Shown here piece by piece: positions 8,272-16,483 of a stretch of 64,000 nucleotides of DNA. The stretch is from assembly GCF_016907675.1 (NCBI RefSeq), contig NZ_JAFBCJ010000001.1:1-64000 (forward strand), written 5' to 3'. The DNA comes from Geodermatophilus bullaregiensis (GTDB taxonomy: Bacteria; Actinomycetota; Actinomycetes; Mycobacteriales; Geodermatophilaceae). A program made the position numbers and the translations under genes. The stretch's first letter is position 1; each line of letters opens with the position of its first letter. The notes below the pieces were generated by a model. The model saw only the letters and a list, made by a program, of their open reading frames with translations. It had not been told where the DNA came from and made no database searches.

Positions 8272-9464
8272 GGGACCGACGGAACCGGACGGACGACGAG
8301 GGGGAGCCTCAGGACGAGCAGCCGGTCGGGGCGGTCGTGACCACTGCCACCGAGCGTGAAGGAGCCGGCCGCAGGCTCGTGGACGAGGTCCTCCTGAGCG
8401 GTGCCGATCCAGAGACCCACGGAGAACTCGCCGACGTTGAGGAGCGGAGGAACCGCCAGGTCGGCGCAGTACGCGCCAGGCGGCAGACGCTCCACGCCGT
8501 GGTCGCTCAGTGCTTCGTCGAACACCCTCACCCCGCCGCGCGTGGTCACGTAGAGAGCGAGGTCCAGCCCGGGGACGTGCTCGCGGACGGCGAACTCCGC
8601 CTGGATGTGCAGCGGCTCGTCGCGCATCAGGGCCGTGCTCGGCAGGCCGTCGGCCGACAGGACCCGAACGGCTCTGACCGACACGGGACCGGAGTGCACC
8701 GACGTCTCCTCCGAGCCGTGGGACGACAGCCCCGAGGCCAGGTAGGTGCGCACGACCTCCCCGGTGGGCCCGGAGTGCCGGATCCTCCCCGCGTCGAGCC
8801 ACAGGGAACGCCGGCAGATCCGGGTCAGCGTCTCGAGGTCGTGACTGACGAAGACGACGGTCCGTCCCTCCTCTTCGGCCTCCGCCATCCGTCCCACGCA
8901 CTTGCGCTGGAACTCGGCGTCCCCGACCGCGAGGACCTCGTCGACCAACAGCACGTCGGGTTCCAGGTGCGCGGCCACCGCGAAAGCCAGCCTCAACTGC
9001 ATGCCCGACGAGTAGCGCTTGATCGGGGTGTCGAGGAAGCGCTCCGTCCCGGAGAAGTCGACGATCTGGTCGAACCTCCGGGTGGTGTCGCGACGGCTCA
9101 TGCCGAGGATGGCGCCGTTGAGGAAGACGTTCTCCCGGCCGGTGAGCTCCGGGTGGAAGCCGGTGCCCACCTCCAGCAGGGTGGCCACTCGTCCGCGTGT
9201 CCTCGAGGCGCCTCGCGTGGGTGAGGTGATCCCGGCCAGGATCTTGAGGACGGTGCTCTTTCCCGCACCGTTGCGTCCGACGATGCCCAGCGCCTCGCCG
9301 TCGCCGACCGTGAAGCTCACGTCCCGAAGGGGCCACAACACCTGCTCGTCGTCCCGGTGACGGCGGACCAGTCGCCGGCCGGCGGCGGTCAACGCCTCGC
9401 GGGCGTTGACGTGCTCGCCCAGGACGTAGCGCTTGCTCACGCGGTCGAACTGGACCCGGTCCAT
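8268..9464 (-). CDS. ABC exporter ATPase with carbohydrate-binding tail, Wzt/TagH type
   Basis: A 398-residue ATPase that would power export of a lipid-linked polysaccharide or teichoic-acid-like polymer. The Walker A is GRNGAGKST (about residues 63-71), the signature region is YSSGMQLRLAF (about 150), and the Walker B LLVDEVLAVGD is near 170. These spacings and the SGMQ signature are typical of the Wzt/TagH group. Residues about 250-398 form an extra C-terminal domain. In Wzt proteins this part binds the capped end of the polymer, so it may decide substrate choice here. It lies 3 bases downstream of the permease gene and overlaps the glycosyltransferase gene. Confidence 0.92.
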   Translation of the reverse strand: MDRVQFDRVSKRYVLGEHVNAREALTAAGRRLVRRHRDDEQVLWPLRDVSFTVGDGEALGIVGRNGAGKSTVLKILAGITSPTRGASRTRGRVATLLEVGTGFHPELTGRENVFLNGAILGMSRRDTTRRFDQIVDFSGTERFLDTPIKRYSSGMQLRLAFAVAAHLEPDVLLVDEVLAVGDAEFQRKCVGRMAEAEEEGRTVVFVSHDLETLTRICRRSLWLDAGRIRHSGPTGEVVRTYLASGLSSHGSEETSVHSGPVSVRAVRVLSADGLPSTALMRDEPLHIQAEFAVREHVPGLDLALYVTTRGGVRVFDEALSDHGVERLPPGAYCADLAVPPLLNVGEFSVGLWIGTAQEDLVHEPAAGSFTLGGSGHDRPDRLLVLRLPLVVRPVPSVP

Positions 9465-9467
9465 GGC

Positions 9468-10304
9468 TCAGATCACGTCAGCGAAGAAGCGCTCCGCGCG
9501 CCGGAAGTACCACGATCCTCCGGTCAGGAGAACAGCAGCCACGGCAACGGAGACGGCGAGTGGCCAGCCGGGCCACGGCGCTCCCAACAGCGACCACCGA
9601 CCGAACTCGATGACTCCCGTCATGGGGTTCAGTGCGAAGGCGAGTCCACGCCAGCCGGAGAGCAGGCTGCTCGGGTAGGCAACCGGGCTCAGGAACAGCC
9701 ACAGCTGCAGCAGCGGTACGACCGCGTGCTGCACGTCCCGGTACCGGACGTTGAGCGCCGACAGCCACAACGAGACGCCGGACGCGGTCAGGACCAGCAG
9801 GAACAGCCAGACCGGCACGGCGAGCAGCTGCCAGGAGGGCGCGGTGTCGAAGTAGGACATGAAGAGGACGACCAGGACCAGTGACACTCCGAGATCGACC
9901 AGCGGGGGCAGGAGAGCGCCGGTGGGTGCCGCGAGCCGGGGGAAGTAGACCTTCGTGATCAAGGAGGGGTCCGCGACGAGCACGGTGCTCGCCCGGGACA
10001 CCGCGCTGGAGAAGTAGGTCCAGGTGATCAGCCCGGTCAGGGCGAAGAGGGGATAGGGGATCCCCTGGCTCCCGATGCCGGCGAGGTCGTCGAACACGAG
10101 CGTGAACGCGGCAACCGTCGCGAGCGGCTGCACGAGGACCCAGGCAGCGCCCAGGGCGGCCTGCTTGTACCGTGCCTTCAGGTCGCGCAGGGCGAAGAAG
10201 CCCACCAGCTCGCGGGCGTGCCAGAGCTCCGTCCCGTGACGCGTGCGGGCGCGCGAGCCCGGCGCGTTCTCCACCCACTCCGCCGACCCGTCGGTGGTGC
10301 GCAC
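9468..10304 (-). CDS. ABC-2 type polysaccharide exporter permease, Wzm/TagG type
   Basis: A 278-residue integral membrane protein with about six hydrophobic segments. It opens with a short cytoplasmic stretch, then LVGFFALRDLKARYKQAALGAAW, the conserved amphipathic entry of Wzm/TagG permeases. The later SLWLSALNVRYRDV block is also characteristic. It pairs with the ATPase encoded just downstream to form the exporter half-transporter set. The start is GTG 10304. A 181-base divergent intergenic stretch separates it from the next glycosyltransferase and probably carries both promoters. Confidence 0.92.
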   Translation of the reverse strand: MRTTDGSAEWVENAPGSRARTRHGTELWHARELVGFFALRDLKARYKQAALGAAWVLVQPLATVAAFTLVFDDLAGIGSQGIPYPLFALTGLITWTYFSSAVSRASTVLVADPSLITKVYFPRLAAPTGALLPPLVDLGVSLVLVVLFMSYFDTAPSWQLLAVPVWLFLLVLTASGVSLWLSALNVRYRDVQHAVVPLLQLWLFLSPVAYPSSLLSGWRGLAFALNPMTGVIEFGRWSLLGAPWPGWPLAVSVAVAAVLLTGGSWYFRRAERFFADVI

Positions 10305-10485
10305 GCCGAAGACTAGAACGGCTGACGCGCCTGGGAGCAGCGATCGACGTCGCCCGACCGTGGGTCGTCACGAGCCGCGGACGCCGGTGAGCCCGTGCCC
10401 GGAGCCTTGCTGCCGTCCCTCCGCACCCAGCACTGGCGCGCAGCCGGGACTGCGTCGTCGGAGGCCGGGTCGCCATACTGGCCGG

Positions 10486-11583
10486 ATGCCGGCCGACACG
10501 GCTCGGGACACGCCTGACGCCCTCCCCTCGGTCGGCGTCGTGATCCCGACGAGGAACCGGAAGGCGCTCCTCATGACCAGCCTGGCCGGCGTGCTGGCCC
10601 AGCGGGACGTCGAGCTCGAGGTCGTCGTCGTGGACGACGGTTCGACGGACGGCACGGCCGAGGCCGTCAGGGCGCTGGCGGATCCGCGCGTCCGCGTGCT
10701 GCGCAACCCCGCGTCGCAGGGGGTCGTCGCCGCCCGCAATCGTGGAGTGGCTGCGACGGGGAGCGGCTGGGTCGGCTTCTGCGACGACGACGACCTCTGG
10801 GCCGCCGACAAGCTGGCGTCCCAGATCGACGCCGCCCGGAGCACCGGCCGCCGGTGGGCGGTCACCGGGGCGGTGGGCTTCGAGTCCGACGGCACCGCCC
10901 GCTACCTGACGCTGCCGCAGGCGGGAGACCGGCTGGCGGCGGAGCTGCCGTGGCGCAACGGGGTCCCGGGGGGGTGTTCGAACGTCGTGGCGGAACGACG
11001 GCTGTTCCAGGACGCCGGGGGCTTCGATCCGCGGCTGCGGGTCCTGGCGGACTGGGAGCTGTGGATCCGTCTCGCTCGGCTGTGCGCACCGGCGACGGTG
11101 CCCAGGGCTCTGGTGGGCTACCGCATGCACGGATCCAACATGTCCACCTCGTCCCAGGGTGTCCTGGACGAACTGCACCTGGTGGAGATGCTCTCGGCCG
11201 ACCTCCGCGCGGGGTGCCGGCTGGAGCCGGCCTGGTTCCACACCTGGATGGCCGCGTCGATGCTGCGGGGCGGCGACAGCCGAGGGGCTGCCGCGGCCTT
11301 CTGGCGCGCGGCGTCGCTGCGGCATCCGGCTCCGGCGTTGCGCTCACTGGCCTGCCTCGTCGTGCCTGCCCCTGGCCGGGCTCTCGCGCGACGCATCAAG
11401 AACCGCGGCGCGGCGCCGCTCACCGCACCGCCCTGGCTGCTCGACCTCCTGGACGAGGCGCCCGGAGAAGCCGACGCGATCCAGGCTCGCGACCCCTCCC
11501 GGCACCGCACGGGGCCTGACCGGGCGACGTCACCGGAGGGACCACCGGGGACGGACTGGAGCCCGCAGACGAGACTCGAGTAG
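10486..11583 (+). CDS. Family 2 glycosyltransferase
   Basis: A 365-residue GT-A glycosyltransferase that starts at ATG 10486. Motifs are VGVVIPTRNRKALL, VVVDDGSTDGTAEA, GVVAARNRGVAATG and the acidic motif FCDDDDLWAADKL (around residue 100). A VPGGCSNVVAERRLF stretch and GYRMHGSNMS near the C-terminal part match the common envelope GT2 layout. The last 40 residues are hydrophilic and poorly conserved in appearance. The CATACT box a few bases upstream of ATG could be a -10 element of a near-leaderless transcript (weak). Confidence 0.9.
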   Translation: MPADTARDTPDALPSVGVVIPTRNRKALLMTSLAGVLAQRDVELEVVVVDDGSTDGTAEAVRALADPRVRVLRNPASQGVVAARNRGVAATGSGWVGFCDDDDLWAADKLASQIDAARSTGRRWAVTGAVGFESDGTARYLTLPQAGDRLAAELPWRNGVPGGCSNVVAERRLFQDAGGFDPRLRVLADWELWIRLARLCAPATVPRALVGYRMHGSNMSTSSQGVLDELHLVEMLSADLRAGCRLEPAWFHTWMAASMLRGGDSRGAAAAFWRAASLRHPAPALRSLACLVVPAPGRALARRIKNRGAAPLTAPPWLLDLLDEAPGEADAIQARDPSRHRTGPDRATSPEGPPGTDWSPQTRLE

Positions 11584-12314
11584 GGCTGCCAGGCTGCGTC
11601 CTCCCTGGTTGCGTCCTCCACAGGCACTCACTCGTCCACAGGTCGCCGGTCCGGCCCCGGGGAGCTGCCTCCGGCGGTAGGCCGTCATGGGGACGGCAGC
11701 GGCGCCGTGCCGAGTCCCTCGACGCACGACGACGGGGAGGCGGTCGGTGGCGACTGTTGGCTGAGCGCTTCCTGCATCGCGCCTTCGGGGACGTGGTGTG
11801 CTCCGCACGGCCTGACGTCCGGTGCCCGACCGCCAGACCCTGGGCTCCGAGAGCGGCGTGTCGGTGCCTTCGTGACCGTTGGCGGACGGATCGGTTCGCC
11901 CTCGCGCGCAGGTGACGCCGACCATCCGCCGGTGGAGCCGCCGGCCACCCGGCTCCGTCCGCAGTTCCTGCAGCACCTCCGGTGCCGCGGTGGTCTCGCC
12001 GAGGACGGCTGACACCTCGCCGATGCCGACGGTGGCACGCACGCGGCCGAAGGCCCGGCTGTGTCGCCAGGTACGGCTGCGGGACGGCCCGCAGGCCCGG
12101 CGGGACCGGCGGTCGGCGCCAGGGGATCTCGGTGGCTGACGGCCAGCCGACCGGCAGCGGCGCCCGGGCCTGCCGCAGCTAGGGCACCGGCGGGCGTCCT
12201 CGCCGGCGGTCGGGGGGAGACGCCGGCGGCCGCGCGGCTCGGCGTCGGACCGGTCCCGGGCGTCGGTCGACAGGTCGGTGCAGCTGTCGGTGAGGACCTG
12301 CCGCGAGCCGCCGT
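11584..12314. other. Intergenic stretch without a credible gene
   Basis: About 730 bases between a glycosyltransferase and the DoxX-like gene. Several long open frames exist on both strands, but their translations are Arg/Pro/Gly-rich without recognisable motifs, as expected by chance at this GC content. No tRNA, hairpin terminator or repeat was found by eye. It may be decayed DNA. Confidence 0.5.
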
Positions 12315-12752
12315 TTACGGTACGGCCGCCTCGTGGTCGCGTCGGCCGCCCCGGCGTCGCCGGGTGTGCTGCAACCAGCCGCCGCCGAACAGGGCCAGGA
12401 GCGCGAGCACGGGCTGGAAGAACAGTCGGATGAGTCGCTCCTGGTCGGTGTCGAGGCCGAAGGCGTCGGTGCCCTCGAGGTACTGGGCGATGTTGCCGGG
12501 GAAGATCACCACGAAGAACGCCGCCAGCAGCGCTCCGACGAGCCGCCGTCTCCGCGGGAAAGCGACGAATGCCGCGCCCAGGCTGATCTCGGCGACGCCC
12601 GAGGCGAGCACCGTCAGGTCCTGGTCGACGGGGAACCAGTCGGGCACCTGGGCCTGGAACTGCTGCCGCTGGGTCGTCAGGTGGAGTACGCCTGCGCCCA
12701 CCATCCCCGCACCGAGCAGGAGACGCGTGGCGGTGCGGGCGACGGAGGCCAT
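12315..12752 (-). CDS. DoxX-like small membrane protein
   Basis: A 145-residue protein with about four membrane segments. It reads as LLLGAGMVGAGVLHL, then a loop with a PDWFP motif, LTVLASGVAEISLGAAF, VGALLAAFFVVIFPGNIAQYLEG and LIRLFFQPVLALLALFGGGWL. The AGVLH, SGVAEI and FPGNI pieces are characteristic of DoxX-like proteins of actinobacteria, whose exact role is unsettled (redox or membrane stress roles have been proposed). The ATG at 12752 is chosen because it opens directly into the first hydrophobic segment. An extension to 12839 would add only low-complexity residues. The C-terminus is basic, suggesting a cytoplasmic tail. Confidence 0.75.
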   Translation of the reverse strand: MASVARTATRLLLGAGMVGAGVLHLTTQRQQFQAQVPDWFPVDQDLTVLASGVAEISLGAAFVAFPRRRRLVGALLAAFFVVIFPGNIAQYLEGTDAFGLDTDQERLIRLFFQPVLALLALFGGGWLQHTRRRRGGRRDHEAAVP

Positions 12753-13241
12753 GACCGCACGGTAGGCGGGCGTGCTGCCGTCGGTCCGGCGGTCGTGCCC
12801 GGTCGGGGGCGCGAGCGGCCCGGGCTCCTGAGCCGGCAACTACCCGCCTCGGCGCCGCCGCGCCGGCCTCCCGCTGGTGACCACGGTTCGCGGCGAGGCC
12901 CGGCCACGACCGGCGCCCGGTCACGTGGACACCCCGGCAGGGCACCGCGTCGCCCTGGTCCGCACCGCGAGGTGGACCGGGCGGCGAAGGACCACGGTGG
13001 TGTCACCAGCGCCTGCCAGCCGGACACGGAAACGCCCCGGGCTCCTGACCTGCAGGAACACCGGGGCGATGCTGTGTCCGAGGGGGGACTCGCTACATGG
13101 GCACACGGTTACGGAAGTCGTGAGACGACCGCCGCACGGCACGGCACGGCCTCGGCGAGGACGGCGCCGCCCCGACAGGGCTCGTCGTGGTACGGGCGCC
13201 TCCAACCCTGGCACACGAGGGTGTGCAGAAGCCGATCGAGA
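12753..13241. other. Intergenic stretch carrying one copy of a 48-bp repeat
   Basis: No credible gene is seen between the DoxX-like gene and the reductase. The stretch holds the first copy of the att-like repeat (13044-13091). Nothing upstream of that copy reads as a recombinase remnant, unlike the second copy near 16321. Confidence 0.5.
13044..13091. repeat. 48-bp direct repeat, copy 1, possible att remnant
   Basis: This copy begins CCTGACCTGCAG and ends GTGTCCGAGGGGGGACTC. It matches 16321-16368 at 46 of 48 positions, the difference being GA versus AG after CTGCAG. The last 17 bases, read on the minus strand, look like the 3' half of a tRNA T-arm plus acceptor stem (GAGTCCCCCC then TCGGACA). 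The rest of the tRNA is absent. Tyrosine recombinases often use tRNA 3' ends as attachment sites, so this is probably an old att site (inference). Confidence 0.65.
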
Positions 13242-14330
13242 TCAGTGTGGGGGCGGTAGGACCTTGCGATCCTGGAGGACCTCCAGCCAGTACAGGAAGG
13301 ACGCCTCGGTGTCGTAGGTCTCGCAGAAGCCAGCCTGCTTGATCTTCACCGTGCTGACGAACGCGGGCGGAGGTTGTTCGGTCGCGCCGTAGGCGAAGCA
13401 GAAGTCGGCGTAGAAGTGGGACTCGCCGAGGAGCTGCTCCATGGAGATGGGACGCAGGCCGTGCTGCTGCACGATCCGGTCCCACACGTCTGCCCTCGCG
13501 GGCAGGAAGTCGGCCAGGCTGAGTGGCTCGTCCGGCCCGACGTCCACTCCGAGGACCGCGGCCATCGACGGCCACAGGTCGCGCCAGGAGAACACCTCGC
13601 CGTTGGTCAGGTTGAAGTGCTGTCCATCGGCCTCGGGCGTCGTCGCGGCCCAGCGGATGGCGTGCGCGACCAGGCGGGTGTCCACCGCTTCCCATACGTA
13701 GGGGACGCCTCCCGGGAAGGAGAAGGGCCGACCCTCCTCTCGGCACACGGCTGCATAGGCACCGATGACCGGCGGCAGGTTCATCACGACGCCGTAGTTC
13801 GGGCCGACGACGAGTTGCGGGCGGAAGATGGTGTGACGGAAGCCCCGCTCGGCGGCCTTCTCCTTGAGATAGTCCTCCTGCAACCAGTAAAAGTTCTCGT
13901 GCTCGTCACGGGGATGCCTCTCCCGTGCCGGGACGCGCATCGGGTGCAGGTGGATGCCGTAGGCCTTCGTCCCCTGCATGAGCGTGACGTGTTGCAGTGC
14001 CGCGTCTCCCGACAGCGGCTCGACGAGGTTGCGCAGCATCGCGAGGTTCGTCTGCATCTGGTCTCGCTCGGCCCACCCGGCGATGAGCCCGGGCTTCTCG
14101 AACACCGCGGTGTAGACGACGTGGCTCACGTCGCGGATGTCGGAGAACGCGGCCTTGCACGCCGCCTCGTCCTGCAGGTCCACCGAGAGATGCTGGAAGG
14201 ACCGATCGCTGAAGACCTCGGGCTTGCGCCGCGAGACCGCGACCACTCCCCAACCATCGTCGAGGAAGGCGTCCACGACGGCCGCGCCGACGAGACCGCT
14301 CGCCCCGGCAACAAGCACCTTCTCGGCCAT
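13242..14330 (-). CDS. PRISE-type NAD(P)H-dependent reductase (extended SDR)
   Basis: A 362-residue extended short-chain dehydrogenase. The N-terminus has the Rossmann motif VLVAGASGLVGAAVVDAF (residues 5-22). Later features are SHVVYTAVFEKPG, TLMQGTKAYGIHL, ENFYWLQEDYLKEKA and FRPQLVVGPNYG. The NFYWLQEDYL block is characteristic of the PRISE group (progesterone 5-beta-reductase / iridoid-synthase-like), which reduces enone substrates, and a Lys follows the Tyr as usual. The natural substrate in bacteria is generally unknown. The start is ATG 14330. It stands alone, with no close operon partner. Confidence 0.82.
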   Translation of the reverse strand: MAEKVLVAGASGLVGAAVVDAFLDDGWGVVAVSRRKPEVFSDRSFQHLSVDLQDEAACKAAFSDIRDVSHVVYTAVFEKPGLIAGWAERDQMQTNLAMLRNLVEPLSGDAALQHVTLMQGTKAYGIHLHPMRVPARERHPRDEHENFYWLQEDYLKEKAAERGFRHTIFRPQLVVGPNYGVVMNLPPVIGAYAAVCREEGRPFSFPGGVPYVWEAVDTRLVAHAIRWAATTPEADGQHFNLTNGEVFSWRDLWPSMAAVLGVDVGPDEPLSLADFLPARADVWDRIVQQHGLRPISMEQLLGESHFYADFCFAYGATEQPPPAFVSTVKIKQAGFCETYDTEASFLYWLEVLQDRKVLPPPH

Positions 14331-14813
14331 CGTTCCCCCTTACAGGCGGACGTCCGGTACTCGTCTCCTACGCTGGCAGAGGGCAACTCCACGGAGAAGA
14401 CCAGGCAGCGCCAGCCGGCCGGGCCCCTCAGGGATCAGTGGTGTTCCTGACGCTGTGGCGCCGAGTCGCCACCTGCCGCAGTCCGACGCGGCCAACCCCG
14501 CGCCGCGGGAGATCTGCAGGCGTCATCCGCGGTTCGGGAGTGGGACGGGCCGATCGGGCCTGGTCCGCTCCCGGTGCCTCCTCACCGGGGACTCGTCACC
14601 ACTGTCGCGCCGACGGGTGCCACGACCCGAGCGCCACGGTCAGCGCCCCGGCCCTCCTCGAGAAGTGCCCGAGGGGGATCCGGCACACGATCCGAAGCGC
14701 TCCCCGGTTCCCTGTAGAGCCCGCGGCCGACACGTGGTCGAGCCGAACCCCGGTGCCGGCCGACGCCGGGGCCGGCAGCGATCCGCCACGCCGTCGTCAG
14801 GCTCGCCGGGAGG
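14331..14813. other. Intergenic stretch without a credible gene
   Basis: About 480 bases between two leftward genes. Frames in it are proline- and arginine-rich chance frames. It should contain the promoter of the reductase on its left end. No repeat or RNA gene was recognised. Confidence 0.45.
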
Positions 14814-15833
14814 CTAGCCCGGGAGAACGGCGTCGACCTCGTCGAGGAAGCGGGCCCGCAGCGTCGGCGGCAGCCAGGCCATCTCGAACGAGTTGCGTGC
14901 CAGGGTACGGACCTCGGCGATGCTCAACGGCGTCTCCTGGTGCACCCGCAGGAAGCAGTCGGCAACGTAGCCGTCGAAGTACGCAGGGTCGTCGGAGTTC
15001 ACGCTCACCAGCACGCCCGCGTCGAGCAGTCGCTTGGTCGCGCCGTCCCAGGCGGAGCCACGGACGAAGCTGTTGGAGATCGGACAGACAGTGAGACCGA
15101 TCTCGCGCTCGACGACCTCCGCGAGCAGCGCTGGGTCCTCCAGCACGTTCACGCCATGATCGATCCGATCGACGCCGATGACGTCCAGCGCCTGGCGAAT
15201 GTGGTCATGCGTGCCCGGCTGGTCGAGGTCGCAGTGCATGGTCAACAGGTAGCCCTCCGCGCGGGCCCGGGCGAAGACCTTCTCGAACTTGACCGGCGGG
15301 TTGCCCCGCTCGTCGGAGTCGAGCCCCACGCCCACGATCCAGTCCTTGTACGGCAACGACTCCATGAGGGTTGCCATCGCGTACTCCGCGGAGAAGTCGC
15401 GCAGGAAGCACATGATCAGCGAGACGCGCAGGTCGAGGGTGCGGCGCGCGTCGACGACGGCCCGGCGCAACCCACGCAGGACGGTGCCGAACTCCACGCC
15501 GCGCGACGTGTGCGCCTGGGGATCGAAGAAGATCTCGGCGTAGCGGACGTTCTGCGCGGTGGCCCGGGTGAAGTAGGCGGTGGCCAGGTCGTAGAAGTCC
15601 TGTTCGGTGATCAACACCTGCATGTTGCGGTAGTAGCCGACCAAGAAGCTGGCCAGGTCGTGGAAGGGGCTCTCCCGCTTCATCTCGGCGGCGTCGGCGT
15701 AGGGCAGGTTGATGCCGTTGCGCCGGGCGAGCTCGAAGACGAGCTCGCCCTCCAGCGTGCCCTCGATGTGCAGGTGCAGCTCACACTTCGGCACCGCCGC
15801 GATCAAACTCGCCACGTCCAGGTCAGTGGTCAT
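14814..15833 (-). CDS. Adenosine/adenine deaminase family enzyme
   Basis: A 339-residue metal-dependent deaminase of the adenosine deaminase family, which hydrolyses an amino group from a purine or related base. The N-terminal metal site CELHLHIEGTLEGE (about residues 18-31) is intact. DHGVNVLEDP, LTVCPISNSFV and VSVNSDDPAYF follow in family order. The usual HAGE motif is replaced by TMHCDLDQPGTHDHI, so the catalytic Glu position differs, as in a known ADA-like subgroup. The substrate is therefore uncertain. The ATG at 15833 is chosen because the family begins just before the HLH motif. The open frame extends upstream only into recombinase-relic DNA. Confidence 0.82.
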   Translation of the reverse strand: MTTDLDVASLIAAVPKCELHLHIEGTLEGELVFELARRNGINLPYADAAEMKRESPFHDLASFLVGYYRNMQVLITEQDFYDLATAYFTRATAQNVRYAEIFFDPQAHTSRGVEFGTVLRGLRRAVVDARRTLDLRVSLIMCFLRDFSAEYAMATLMESLPYKDWIVGVGLDSDERGNPPVKFEKVFARARAEGYLLTMHCDLDQPGTHDHIRQALDVIGVDRIDHGVNVLEDPALLAEVVEREIGLTVCPISNSFVRGSAWDGATKRLLDAGVLVSVNSDDPAYFDGYVADCFLRVHQETPLSIAEVRTLARNSFEMAWLPPTLRARFLDEVDAVLPG

Positions 15834-15984
15834 GATCGGAGTCTTGCCCCATCCCATCGGCCCGTCGAGCCGTCCCACTCCGGGGACCGGCCCGGTCTGG
15901 TCGGAACAGGTGGCCCACCAGGACCGGTCAGAGCCTGGTCGCCCTCGACCTCGTCCGGGACTCCGCGCTCGGCTGCGTGAGCTC

Positions 15985-16264
15985 GACGGCGACTTCCGCC
16001 ATCCGAAGCGGTTCTCCCGCTGCTCCGCCGGCCAGGTGGCCCGAGTGCCCAGGGAGATGGGGGAGGACCAGCTGCCGGTGATCCGGCTGCCTGCCTCCGG
16101 CCCACTCACGTCACCTGCTGCTCGCCGACGGCGTGCCGGTGGAGGTCGTCTCGGAGCGACTGGGGCACGCGAGCGCCACCATCACGCTCACCGTCCACCA
16201 GCACGTGCACCCGGGCACGGGCAGGCAGGACGCCGACCGCTTCGCTGCCCTGCTGGAGGGCTGA
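15985..16264 (+). pseudogene. Tyrosine recombinase C-terminal relic
   Basis: The DNA reads as the end of an actinobacterial phage-type integrase. In one frame it gives FRHPKRFSR, then AGQVARVPREMGEDQLPVIRL. Near 16100 the LR-THVT remnant of the HDLRHTHAT box runs into a one-base frameshift. Reading then continues in another frame as LLLADGVPVEVVSERLGHASATITLTVHQHVHPGTGR...FAALLEG and stops at 16264. The catalytic tyrosine of TVYQH appears as histidine. The N-terminal two thirds are missing. It lies 56 bases before the second 48-bp repeat, the usual place of an att site. Confidence 0.75.
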
Positions 16265-16320
16265 GGCCTGGTGATGAGCATCAAGAGGCCGTCGAGCCTG
16301 AATGCCGAACGCCACGGGCG

Positions 16321-16368
16321 CCTGACCTGCAGAGACACCGGGGCGATGCTGTGTCCGAGGGGGGACTC
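16321..16368. repeat. 48-bp direct repeat, copy 2, possible att site
   Basis: Second copy of the repeat at 13044-13091, with the same tRNA-3'-like end. It sits between the relic recombinase on its left and the complete recombinase 16484-17656, whose stop is 116 bases to its right. That position fits an att site used by one or both recombinases (inference). Sequence to the right is accessory in character. Confidence 0.65.
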
Positions 16369-16483
16369 AGACTCCGACTCTGGGGTTGATGCCCCCGTGA
16401 CCGGGGCGGGAGCCCGGCGGCCGGTGTCTTGGCCGGTTGACGGCGCGTCCCCATTGGGGCGTCCGCCCGGGTCTGGTCGAAGG

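Noticed and set aside
11530-12945. 470-codon minus-strand frame covering the gap after the last glycosyltransferase
   Set aside because: It overlaps the DoxX-like gene in another frame and shows no protein-like pattern.
13076-13091. tRNA gene suggested by a GTCCGAGGGGGGACTC end
   Set aside because: Only the 3' half of a T-arm and acceptor stem can be matched. There is no anticodon arm or 5' acceptor strand nearby, so it is read as an att remnant.
15834-16109. N-terminal extension of the adenosine-deaminase-like protein
   Set aside because: The extra residues match nothing in the family, and the DNA is antisense to the recombinase relic.
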